Position numbers and translations under genes: made by a program. The notes under the pieces are model-generated. The model worked only from the letters and a program-made list of their open reading frames with translations. It was not told where the DNA came from and did not search any database. A DNA stretch of 17,563 nucleotides from Desulfosporosinus sp. UBA5188 (lineage in GTDB: Bacteria; Bacillota; Desulfitobacteriia; Desulfitobacteriales; Desulfitobacteriaceae), in NCBI GenBank assembly GCA_002413075.1, contig DHWG01000091.1, positions 23,145-40,707 of the forward strand, read 5' to 3'. Shown one piece after another: positions 1 through 5,960 of this stretch; the first letter of the stretch is position 1, and each line of letters opens with the position of its first letter.

Positions 1-15
1 GCTGAACGAGTTCAC
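1..15 (+). mobile_element. Right-end fragment of an IS200/IS605-like or related palindromic element (cut by window edge)
   Basis: The first 15 bases, GCTGAACGAGTTCAC, match GCTGAACGAGTTTAC at 5930-5944 in 14 of 15 positions. There the motif is the descending arm and tail of a hairpin that ends a structured intergenic element. The rest of this copy would lie left of the window. The 13 bases after it lead directly into the stop codon of the first micro-gene, so the element would have landed just behind that gene. That this is an IS605-type right end is inferred from the hairpin-plus-tail form of such ends; only the terminal motif is visible. Confidence 0.4.
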
Positions 16-27
16 TGCTTTAGTGAT

Positions 28-174
28 TTAAAATATTACGCCTAAAGCGATTAAGATCAAGATTGCGATAGCAATAATGCCTACGCCTACGCCAACAGGT
101 GCAACTGGTGCACATACAGGTCTGCAACAAGCTCCGCCATAATTGGCCATTGCCCCTACTCCATATCCGTACAT
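28..174 (-). CDS. Tiny Gly/Cys-rich membrane-type protein, YjcZ/SscA-like sporulation family (48 aa)
   Basis: A 48-residue protein starts MYGYG and has a Cys/Pro-rich middle (ACC, then PVCAPVAPV). It ends in one hydrophobic stretch, IIAIAILILIALGVIF. A strong ribosome site, AAAGGAGG, lies about 8 bases before the ATG. It is the last of four small genes in a row and pairs with the 38-residue gene at 338-454. The shared tail carries seven silent codon changes against two conservative replacements over 21 codons, so the protein sequence is under selection. A glycine/tyrosine head on a short hydrophobic tail is the pattern of the YjcZ/SscA-type small sporulation proteins of Firmicutes. That assignment rests on resemblance, and the molecular role is unknown. 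A single membrane-spanning segment is likely. Confidence 0.7.
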   Translation of the reverse strand: MYGYGVGAMANYGGACCRPVCAPVAPVGVGVGIIAIAILILIALGVIF

Positions 175-223
175 AATTTTTCCTCCTTTAATTCTTTAAT
201 TCTATGATCTAACAGAACCAACT

Positions 224-301
224 TTAAAATACGATTCCCATAGCGATCAATAACAAGATGATCACGACAACAATTGCGATTCCACACCCAGCTCCAAACA
301 T
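224..301 (-). CDS. 25-residue hydrophobic micro-protein, YjcZ-like
   Basis: The protein is MFGAGC followed by GIAIVVVIILLLIAMGIVF, essentially one membrane-spanning segment. AAAGGAGGT lies 8 bases before the ATG. It is 19/25 identical to the product of 504-581. In the shared 18-residue core GIAIVVVIILLLIAMGIV, 10 of 18 codons differ and every change is silent. This is strong internal evidence that so short a frame is a real, conserved gene. It sits between the two longer members (28-174 and 338-454), giving an A-B-A-B order. The YjcZ-like label is inferred from size, glycine head, hydrophobic core and context. Confidence 0.7.
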   Translation of the reverse strand: MFGAGCGIAIVVVIILLLIAMGIVF

Positions 302-337
302 AGTTTGAACCTCCTTTGTTCTACTTTCTCGGTCGAT

Positions 338-454
338 CTAGCAAGAGAATATTAAGCCTAAGGCAATTAAGATCAAAATTGCGATGGCAATAACGCCAAC
401 ACCTACGCCAGCATGCGCAACTGGTGCACAACAACCCATTCCATATCCGTACAT
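338..454 (-). CDS. Tiny Gly/Cys-rich membrane-type protein, YjcZ/SscA-like (38 aa)
   Basis: A 38-residue protein begins MYGYGMGCCAPV and ends IAIAILILIALGLIFSC. It is a shorter relative of the 48-residue product at 28-174: same MYGYG head, Cys-Cys followed by a Pro/Val stretch, and the same hydrophobic tail, but lacking about nine residues in the head. It has two extra residues (SC) at the end. The ribosome site AAAGGAGG precedes the ATG. The gap to the upstream gene (stop at 504) is about 50 bases with no clear promoter, which suggests co-transcription from the promoter near 629-655. Function is unknown; it is probably a membrane- or spore-associated structural or assembly peptide. Confidence 0.7.
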   Translation of the reverse strand: MYGYGMGCCAPVAHAGVGVGVIAIAILILIALGLIFSC

Positions 455-503
455 GGTATACCCTCCTTTACCTTTTTCTTAGTCATAAGAATTCAAGAAC
501 GAT

Positions 504-581
504 TTATAAAACGATTCCCATTGCGATTAAAAGAAGGATAATCACAACCACGATTGCAATTCCAGAATTTACATTGGTCAT
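504..581 (-). CDS. 25-residue hydrophobic micro-protein, YjcZ-like; first gene of the cluster
   Basis: The protein is MTNVNS followed by the same core as the 224-301 product, GIAIVVVIILLLIAMGIV, ending in Leu. The ribosome site TAGGAGG stands about 9 bases before the ATG. It is the promoter-proximal gene of the four-gene array, and the sigmaK-type promoter match (629-655) lies about 50-75 bases upstream. The head lacks the glycine/cysteine residues of its duplicate (TNVNS against FGAGC) while the core is unchanged at protein level. The membrane core is therefore the conserved part and the head the variable part. Confidence 0.7.
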   Translation of the reverse strand: MTNVNSGIAIVVVIILLLIAMGIVL

Positions 582-628
582 ATTCAGCAACCTCCTACTT
601 CCAAACTTGGTATCTATTGGGTACACAG

Positions 629-655
629 TATGATATGTCAGAGAACCTAAATTGT
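629..655 (-). promoter_or_regulatory. Candidate sigmaK-type (late mother-cell) promoter for the micro-protein cluster
   Basis: Read on the minus strand, AC (654-655) is followed after exactly 16 bases by CATATCATA (629-637). This matches the B. subtilis sigmaK pattern AC-N16/17-CATANNNTA completely. Transcription would start near 620, about 40 bases before the first ATG (581). No comparable match was found in the short gaps between the four genes; the best, CATAGAATT before the 28-174 gene, lacks the AC element. The motif is short, so chance is possible, but position and gene type fit. Confidence 0.55.
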
Positions 656-685
656 TAATATTTTCCTAATGTAATTATTCACAAT

Positions 686-726
686 GTTAAAGACGCTTTC
701 CGGTTCATCCGAAGAGCGTCTTTAAC
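686..726 (-). terminator. Intrinsic-terminator-like hairpin after the deacetylase gene
   Basis: A perfect 12-bp stem, GTTAAAGACGCT (686-697) against AGCGTCTTTAAC (715-726), encloses a 17-base loop that can pair partly. It begins 7 bases after the deacetylase stop codon (734-736). The arms end in A/T-rich sequence on both sides, so it could act in either direction, but there is no long uninterrupted T tract. The rest of 582-733 holds the sigmaK-type promoter and nothing else I can name. Confidence 0.6.
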
Positions 727-733
727 TTAGTGA

Positions 734-1579
734 CTAATAGTTTGGATTTTGCAGGCGTCGCGTAAACTCGTTCATTCCCATCGAGGCAAAGCAATAAACG
801 CGATGCACGTGATAGGCATCGGTCTTGTCATCCGCCCATCCACGGGCCGTGGTAACCGCCATCAAATACCCCGTATCTTTCACAACCTGCACAACCTTGG
901 CGTTGAGATCTCCATTAGGGTAAGCGAGAAAATTCACCGGCTGCCCCAGCTCTTTTTCTAAGATTTCCTTTGAAGTGCGAAGTTCACTGAACACCGTGGA
1001 AGGATCAATTTTTGTTAAAAAAGGATGATTGGTCGTGTGACCCTCTATTTCCCACCCGTTGGCAACAAGCTCTTTGAGCTGAGGCCAAGACATAAATGCA
1101 GCTCCATTAATATAGCTGGTTACCATGAAGACCGTCGCTGTAAAGCCATGCTTCTTTAAAATAGGATAAGCGGTCGTATAATTGTCCACGTATCCATCAT
1201 CAAACGTAATGACAAAAGGTTTTGCAGGCAGGGCCCCCCCCTTATATGAGGCTTGGTATAACTGTTCTAACGAGACGCTATGAAACCCTTTGTCCTGCAA
1301 ATAAGCCATTTGAGCTTCAAACGCTTCGGGTGGCATTCTTAAGTCATTTCCATTCTCCAGCATAACGGAGTGGTAGTAAAGGATGGGCACAGCTTGGTTT
1401 ACTAGCGGGCTTAATGGTGTAGACGACTTGTTGGGCGATTCTTGTTGGTCGGTTTCATTGGCTGGATTAATGGTCGTTAATGGCGTTTGAGCAGGAGGGT
1501 TTGGTTTTGGTCTTGTGCACCCACTACTTCCCAAGACAAGTAAAACGAAGAGGAGAGCTCCAATGATCTTCTTTACCAT
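734..1579 (-). CDS. Polysaccharide deacetylase (NodB/CE4 family) lipoprotein
   Basis: A 281-residue, membrane-anchored, metal-dependent polysaccharide deacetylase, expected to remove acetyl groups from a cell-wall or exported glycan outside the cell. Residues 1-21 form a lipoprotein signal (MVKK, hydrophobic run, LGSSGC with Cys21 to be lipidated). A Pro/Thr/Asn-rich linker of about 40 residues follows. The catalytic domain opens with PILYYHSV, then carries TFDDGY (125-130, metal-binding Asp pair), HTTNHP (181-186, metal-binding histidines), AYPNG (219-223) and a late YHVHR histidine motif (257-259). I chose the ATG at 1577-1579 because AAAGGAGC stands 8 bases before it. An ATG 36 bases further upstream has no ribosome site and would add a polar tail before the signal. 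A run of eight G occurs in the coding strand at 1234-1241. The natural substrate cannot be read from the sequence. Confidence 0.88.
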   Translation of the reverse strand: MVKKIIGALLFVLLVLGSSGCTRPKPNPPAQTPLTTINPANETDQQESPNKSSTPLSPLVNQAVPILYYHSVMLENGNDLRMPPEAFEAQMAYLQDKGFHSVSLEQLYQASYKGGALPAKPFVITFDDGYVDNYTTAYPILKKHGFTATVFMVTSYINGAAFMSWPQLKELVANGWEIEGHTTNHPFLTKIDPSTVFSELRTSKEILEKELGQPVNFLAYPNGDLNAKVVQVVKDTGYLMAVTTARGWADDKTDAYHVHRVYCFASMGMNEFTRRLQNPNY

Positions 1580-1621
1580 CGTTTGCTCCTTTTTTTGACT
1601 AGTATAAGTGAACATTAGACA

Positions 1622-2569
1622 TTAAGCACGAGCGGCTTTGCCACCTTTACGGGGCTTTTTCTTCATGTGGGTCTTAATTTCCACGAGGATTTGGCTGGCG
1701 TTAAAGATCGAGGAATAGGCTCCACTGAATACCCCAAGGATCATCGCCAAAGAAAAGACTCTCGTCGATTCCCCACCTAGGATAAAGACCGAAAGAAGAG
1801 CTATCAGTACCGTAACAACGGTATTAATGGATCGGCGCATAGTCTGCCATACGGACTTATCAACCATGTCCTCATAGCTTTCTGCCTTTCTCATCTTTGC
1901 CTGGTTCTCACGAATTCGGTCAAAGATCACCACGGTATCATTGATGGAGTAACCGAAAATTGTCAAGATTGCGGCCACAAACGTCGAATCAATTTCCCAT
2001 CTAAAGAGCGAGAAAAGCCCGACAACCACTAAAACATCGTGCAATAAGGCGATAATCGCAGAGATTGCAAAGACAAACTGGAAACGGATCGTGATATAAC
2101 CAATCATCAAACCCATGGCAATAATTAAGGCATAAAAAGCATTTCTGGTGAGTTCTTGCCCCATCGCGGGACCGACTTTATCCTCTTTAAGCGTTGCTTT
2201 ATCATACTCTCCCACCTTAGTTTGCAAGGCGGTGAGTAATTCATTGCGTTTGGTTTCTTCCATAGCTTCTGTTCGGATCAAAGCATTGGTATTCCCATTG
2301 GATAATTGTACAGGTCCTTCGAGTCCCACCGATTTCATCGTATCTGTAATCGATGCTTGGGTCACAGCCTTATTAAAGGTCATGTCGAGCATGGTTCCAC
2401 CTTTGAAGTCGATCCCCAAATTCAATCCCTGCATGAAGAGGGAAATAATACCAGGGATGATAATCAATAATGAAATGCCAAACCACCAATATCTTTTTCT
2501 GACAATATTAAAATAAAGTGGATGTATTTTTTGTACTTCAACGTAAGTCGCTGGATGCCCTTTTTCCAT
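1622..2569 (-). CDS. secF: Protein translocase subunit SecF
   Basis: A 315-residue inner-membrane protein that works with SecD to drive late stages of Sec-dependent protein export using the proton gradient. It has a first membrane helix near residues 31-50, then the family motif LGIDFKGGT, a periplasm-type domain to about residue 140, and five further membrane segments. The conserved stretch with FGYSINDTVVIFDRIREN lies in the C-terminal half. The start is the ATG at 2567-2569, which overlaps the secD stop by one base (TAATG). Its ribosome site GGGAGGT lies inside the end of secD, a sign of translational coupling. Length and motif order are normal. A basic tail (KKKPRKGGKAARA) probably faces the cytoplasm. 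Confidence 0.96.
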   Translation of the reverse strand: MEKGHPATYVEVQKIHPLYFNIVRKRYWWFGISLLIIIPGIISLFMQGLNLGIDFKGGTMLDMTFNKAVTQASITDTMKSVGLEGPVQLSNGNTNALIRTEAMEETKRNELLTALQTKVGEYDKATLKEDKVGPAMGQELTRNAFYALIIAMGLMIGYITIRFQFVFAISAIIALLHDVLVVVGLFSLFRWEIDSTFVAAILTIFGYSINDTVVIFDRIRENQAKMRKAESYEDMVDKSVWQTMRRSINTVVTVLIALLSVFILGGESTRVFSLAMILGVFSGAYSSIFNASQILVEIKTHMKKKPRKGGKAARA

Positions 2570-3804
2570 TATACCTCCCTCCTAACGCCGAACCATGTCG
2601 TCTTCATATTTGGGTTGATTCCCACAGTCAAGCGTAATACAAGACGGGTGAACGTAATTGCTGTAAACAAGCTCGCTATGATCCCGATACCTAACGTCAT
2701 CGCAAACCCTTTAATGGAACCGGTTCCAAACGCGTAAAGGGTCATTGCTGCGATAAACGTCGTGACATGGGCGTCAATAACTGTCACAAAAGCTCTGCTA
2801 AACCCGGATTCTACACCGGCCCGCAGCGATTTACCAGCCCTGACTTCCTCTTTCACGCGTTCGTAGATAATAATATTAAAGTCCACGGCCATCCCAATCG
2901 AAAGAATAAAACCGGCGAAGCCTGGTAGTGTCAAGACCACTCGAAACATCCAAAAAACCCACAGTACAATGAGACCGTAGACTATTAAGGAGAAATCCGC
3001 AACAGCCCCAGGTAAATGATAAAAGACGAGCATAAACACAAAAATAAAGATGAGCCCGTACAGACCAGCTTGAATGCTTTTATGTAACGAGTCAACGCCC
3101 AAAGAGGCACCCACCTGACGTTTCTCGGCAATACTCATGCTCACAGGTAATGACCCGGAGCGCATGAGGACCGCATCATTCGCTGCAGCATCCAAGGTAG
3201 TATATCCGGTAATTTCCGCTTGGCCGTTCAGGATCGGTGTGTTAACGGTTGGATTCGTCAAGAGTTTGTCATCTAAATAAACGCCAAGTCTTTGACCGAT
3301 TAACTTGGTCGTTAAATCACCAAACTTTTTGCCCCCCTCTGAGGAGAAGGTTAAATTAACAACATATTGCCCCGCCTGTTGGGCTTGCCCGCCCTTGGCG
3401 TCTTTGAGATCATCCCCTTGTAACATAACATTTCCTTGGGGATCCCTAAAGGTTAACTTAGCGGTTGTCTTCAGAGTCTCCACCGCTTTATCGGGATCGC
3501 TAACACCCGCTAAATCGATAATAATACGTTTCTTATCATAGTCTGCTTGGACTATAGGCTCGGATACCCCCAGCGCATTCACCCTGTTCGCTATGATGGC
3601 TTTCGCTTTGTCGATGTCATCTTTAGTAATTGGATTACCATTTTTATCTTGTTCTGCCTGTAGTACTAAATGCACACCACCGCGCAAGTCAAGTCCCAAC
3701 GGAATACCCTTTACCGGATCCGTAAGGGGTTTGATCGATAACGCAACAGCGGCTGCAACGACTAACACAAGGGCTACTAGTTTGATAATGTTTCCCCGTC
3801 TCAT
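2569..3804 (-). CDS. secD: Protein translocase subunit SecD
   Basis: A 411-residue partner of SecF in the Sec export machinery. An N-terminal membrane helix (about residues 8-25) is followed by the hallmark GLDLRGGVHL, a long extracytoplasmic domain, and five membrane helices in the last 170 residues. The helical part includes GMAVDFNIIIYERVKEE, where SecD proteins usually read GMAVDANVLIFER, so a Phe replaces the customary Ala after Asp. The extracytoplasmic P1 domain is shorter than in E. coli SecD (615 residues), as is usual in Firmicutes. The ATG at 3802-3804 has GGGAGG 7 bases upstream. A strong promoter (3852-3881) drives it, and the downstream secF is translationally coupled. Confidence 0.96.
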   Translation of the reverse strand: MRRGNIIKLVALVLVVAAAVALSIKPLTDPVKGIPLGLDLRGGVHLVLQAEQDKNGNPITKDDIDKAKAIIANRVNALGVSEPIVQADYDKKRIIIDLAGVSDPDKAVETLKTTAKLTFRDPQGNVMLQGDDLKDAKGGQAQQAGQYVVNLTFSSEGGKKFGDLTTKLIGQRLGVYLDDKLLTNPTVNTPILNGQAEITGYTTLDAAANDAVLMRSGSLPVSMSIAEKRQVGASLGVDSLHKSIQAGLYGLIFIFVFMLVFYHLPGAVADFSLIVYGLIVLWVFWMFRVVLTLPGFAGFILSIGMAVDFNIIIYERVKEEVRAGKSLRAGVESGFSRAFVTVIDAHVTTFIAAMTLYAFGTGSIKGFAMTLGIGIIASLFTAITFTRLVLRLTVGINPNMKTTWFGVRREV

Positions 3805-3851
3805 CTGTTTTCCTCCCTTTTAATATGGTGGTACTTGCCCAACCAATTCCC

Positions 3852-3881
3852 ATTATAAATCGTTCAAGATTGCAATGTCAA
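3852..3881 (-). promoter_or_regulatory. Strong sigmaA-type promoter for secDF
   Basis: On the minus strand TTGACA (3876-3881) and TATAAT (3852-3857) both match consensus exactly, separated by 18 bases. Transcription should begin near 3845, giving a leader of about 40 bases before secD. The promoter starts just after the HD-domain gene ends (3899). secDF can therefore be expressed independently of the upstream yajC/EcsC/HD genes. Confidence 0.85.
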
Positions 3882-3898
3882 TCAGGTTAACAAACCAA

Positions 3899-4561
3899 TC
3901 AGAGCAACTTAACTTCGTTAATTTTGAGTTCAAATTTAGTTTGTAAAAATTCTGCGGCCTTACGGCATAAAAGCATTCGGGCCAGAAAAATCTCAAAGTA
4001 CTCCATGACCGGGCAGATTTCGGTGTCAATCGTGAGTTCCAAAGCGATGCGTTCTTTAGGATAGACTCGAAGAAAGGAGCGTTTAACCGCATAATTAACC
4101 CGGTCATGAATATCGAACGTTGCAAGATCAGAATTTCGGACTCGCGAACGATGAACGTCAGATTTATCAGCAAGGATTAAAGCCGCCGAAATGTTATTAA
4201 CGGGATTACCATCAAGCTCGTCGTGGTTGCCAATGGCGCCAATGACGCTGGCAATTTCGTCCGGTGCCATTCCATGGCGTTCCAAAATCCCTGCTGCGAG
4301 GATTGCCCCTGTTTGGGCATGCGAAACACGATTAACGGCATTACCGATGTCGTGTAGATAAGCCGCAATGGCGGCCAGTTCGCACTCTCTTTCAGGTTGT
4401 TCCATTTTTATGAGGATATTTGTCGCGATATGTGACACTAAGCCTACATGCCTAAGCCCATGTTCCGTATAACCGATGGCCGCAAGATGACGGTTTCCGG
4501 CATCAATCAGAGCTTGTACATAGGAATCATCTTTAATCGCTTGCAAAGTGACCTTTGTCAA
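3899..4561 (-). CDS. HD-domain metal-dependent phosphohydrolase, substrate unknown
   Basis: A 220-residue soluble protein with an HD fold. The metal ligands expected of the superfamily are visible: His38 (in EHGLRH), His70-Asp71 (in YLHDIGN) and Asp132 (in LILADKSDVH). Further histidines at 81 and 113 (in GNHDE) may support a second metal. HD proteins cleave phosphate esters, often in nucleotides or cyclic nucleotides; nothing here fixes the substrate, and there is no GYP motif. The start is a TTG (4559-4561) chosen because AGGAGGGG lies 6-7 bases before it. It overlaps the end of the EcsC-family gene by 29 bases, so the two are probably co-translated. The C-terminal 80 residues lie outside the HD core and resemble nothing I recognise. 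It is not a usual member of the sec locus. Confidence 0.8.
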   Translation of the reverse strand: MTKVTLQAIKDDSYVQALIDAGNRHLAAIGYTEHGLRHVGLVSHIATNILIKMEQPERECELAAIAAYLHDIGNAVNRVSHAQTGAILAAGILERHGMAPDEIASVIGAIGNHDELDGNPVNNISAALILADKSDVHRSRVRNSDLATFDIHDRVNYAVKRSFLRVYPKERIALELTIDTEICPVMEYFEIFLARMLLCRKAAEFLQTKFELKINEVKLL

Positions 4562-5327
4562 AATAAACCCCTCCTGAAATTCGCAACCGATAACAATTCA
4601 TTCCCACCGTTCCTAAATCATTGACCAGACCATAATTCGCCCATGCACCCACGACCGTGCCCAAACCTGGTATGAGCTGAAGTGTTTTTCGAAAATCAAG
4701 GGCATCGCGATACTCTCGCTGAAACTGTTCCCAATCAATCTGCTGTAAATACCCTTCCTCCGCTGGGCAACTCCCTATGTTCCTCTCCCAGTTTAGGATG
4801 ACGTCGAATAATTCAGGACGCTTTTCTTGACTAGAAAAGGTCAACTGGAAAATATACAACAAAAAAAGACGTTCTCGATAATCTTGGGTCGAAAACCCAT
4901 AAACATGCGCTAACTCAAAAAGAAACTTCATTTTTATGACGATGAGCGCTGGAAAATCAGCGATCGCTAGAGTAAAACCGCCTGCACCCGTCCCTGCCCC
5001 TTCAGCTGCAGCAATTCTCTTATACTTGACAAGCAGTGTCCTAGCCAATTGATCACGTTTTTGCAGAGAAGTTTCATAGACAGGTGCGCTTTTAGGGATG
5101 AAATCAAGTCCAAAAACAACCGATTTAACCAACCCTTTAACGGTTGCTGTGATCACTGTCTGGACCTTTTTTGGTATAATTTTATCATTCACTTTAGTTT
5201 GAAGGACTTTTGAGGTTCGCTCGAGTAATCCCGGCCGTTTTAGTAGTCTTCGTGCCCAACGGTTCAATTCAACTCGTACCTGATTTTCATAGGTTTGTTC
5301 TTCTTGAATTGGATGATATATGGGCAC
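4533..5327 (-). CDS. EcsC-family protein
   Basis: A 264-residue protein assigned to the EcsC family, named after the third gene of the B. subtilis ecs ABC-transporter operon. The biochemical role of the family is unknown. Features that fit are the basic N-terminal helix region, the glycine-rich AEGAGTGAGG at about residues 108-117 followed by the hydrophobic TLAIADFPALIVIKMKFLFE, and a second Gly-rich hydrophobic patch, IPGLGTVVGAWANYG, near residues 219-233. I chose the GTG at 5325-5327 because GGGGGTG stands 5-6 bases upstream. A longer reading from a TTG at 5373-5375 would start inside a strong hairpin. The downstream HD gene overlaps its end by 29 bases. No ABC-transporter genes (ecsA/ecsB) are in the window. 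Confidence 0.78.
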   Translation of the reverse strand: MPIYHPIQEEQTYENQVRVELNRWARRLLKRPGLLERTSKVLQTKVNDKIIPKKVQTVITATVKGLVKSVVFGLDFIPKSAPVYETSLQKRDQLARTLLVKYKRIAAAEGAGTGAGGFTLAIADFPALIVIKMKFLFELAHVYGFSTQDYRERLFLLYIFQLTFSSQEKRPELFDVILNWERNIGSCPAEEGYLQQIDWEQFQREYRDALDFRKTLQLIPGLGTVVGAWANYGLVNDLGTVGMNCYRLRISGGVYFDKGHFASD

Positions 5328-5366
5328 AGCTTCACCCCCAATGACGCATTTTCCATCAAATAAGCG

Positions 5367-5398
5367 TAGAAGCAAGTGGTCAGTACCACTTGCTTCTA
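5367..5398 (-). terminator. Strong hairpin between yajC and the EcsC-family gene (terminator candidate)
   Basis: A perfect 14-bp stem, TAGAAGCAAGTGGT (5367-5380) against ACCACTTGCTTCTA (5385-5398), with a four-base loop. It lies 58 bases after the yajC stop and about 40 bases before the EcsC start. After the hairpin the minus strand reads CGCTTATTTG, so the T tract is poor. It could be a weak terminator, an RNA-processing or stabilising structure, or a leader element for the EcsC/HD pair. Confidence 0.5.
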
Positions 5399-5455
5399 TA
5401 ATACTTCTTTTATAAATAGTTGCTTTAAACGCTCTTATTTTAATGACTTTAATTT

Positions 5456-5746
5456 CTATTTAGTTTTTCCGAGTTCTATTTCACGATTTTCCACGCTCAT
5501 AATTCCTGATTTGGACACTTCAACCTCTACTTTATCCGCAATGGTCATCAGTACAGAATTGTCTTTCACTTTCGTAATTTTGCCATAGAGTCCCCCTGCT
5601 GTAATGATTACATCTCTAGTCTTAATTCCGCTGAGTAGCGCCTTTCGCTGCTTTGCCTGTTTTTGTTGCGGTCGAATCATGACGAAGTAGATAAATGGAA
5701 CGAAAATTACAACGTATAGAACTAAGGTCATTGTCTGTGATGGCAT
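5456..5746 (-). CDS. yajC: Preprotein translocase subunit YajC
   Basis: A 96-residue small membrane protein that associates with SecDF. One hydrophobic helix (about residues 6-23) leads into the family signature MIRPQQKQAKQR and then a compact cytoplasmic domain with LLSGIKTRDVIITAGGLYGKI. The ATG at 5744-5746 has AGGGGGA 8 bases upstream. The order tgt then yajC is the common bacterial arrangement. Here the gap to tgt is 214 bases and contains a three-hairpin element (5845-5944), and yajC is separated from secDF by two unrelated genes. Confidence 0.95.
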   Translation of the reverse strand: MPSQTMTLVLYVVIFVPFIYFVMIRPQQKQAKQRKALLSGIKTRDVIITAGGLYGKITKVKDNSVLMTIADKVEVEVSKSGIMSVENREIELGKTK

Positions 5747-5844
5747 TTAATTATCCCCCTTTATTCAATCTTAAAGCTATTCCCCATGGGAGTGCTAAAA
5801 TCCTTTTAAATTAGGAAAACTTACTCATTTTATCCAACGTCGAG

Positions 5845-5944
5845 ACGCCCACTTCTACAAGTGGGCGTTCCCCGTTCTCCACTTCAGGTGGGGTAAACTC
5901 CCCACCTGAAGCCCCGATGTTCAGCTTTAGCTGAACGAGTTTAC
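5845..5944 (+). mobile_element. Three-hairpin palindromic element, IS200/IS605 right-end (omegaRNA-3'-end) like relic
   Basis: About 100 bases in the tgt-yajC gap fold into three consecutive perfect hairpins. They are 5845-5854/5859-5868 (10 bp, loop CTAC), 5882-5893/5900-5911 (12 bp, loop of six) and 5919-5925/5930-5936 (7 bp, GTTCAGC-TTTA-GCTGAAC). The unpaired tail CGAGTTTAC follows. A terminal hairpin with a TTTA loop followed by a short purine-rich tail is the form of IS200/IS605 right ends, where it also makes the scaffold end of the TnpB guide RNA. The terminal motif recurs at 1-15, and a degenerate relative lies at 12403-12515. No tnpA or tnpB is adjacent, so this would be a non-autonomous or decayed copy. 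None of the hairpins has a T tract, so a terminator role is not obvious. Confidence 0.5.
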
Positions 5945-5960
5945 TAGGACTAGCGACATA

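Noticed and set aside
424..633. 69-codon plus-strand frame across the micro-gene region
   Set aside because: It runs antisense to the micro-genes at 338-454 and 504-581, lacks a ribosome site, and its composition reflects the complement of their codons.
3853..4173. 106-codon minus-strand frame ahead of secD
   Set aside because: It overlaps the HD-domain gene in another frame and covers the secD promoter; the HD frame has clear motifs and a good ribosome site.
5328..5375. Longer N-terminus for the EcsC-family protein from a TTG start
   Set aside because: The TTG lies in the stem of a 14-bp hairpin with no ribosome site, whereas the GTG at 5327 has GGGGGTG at good spacing.
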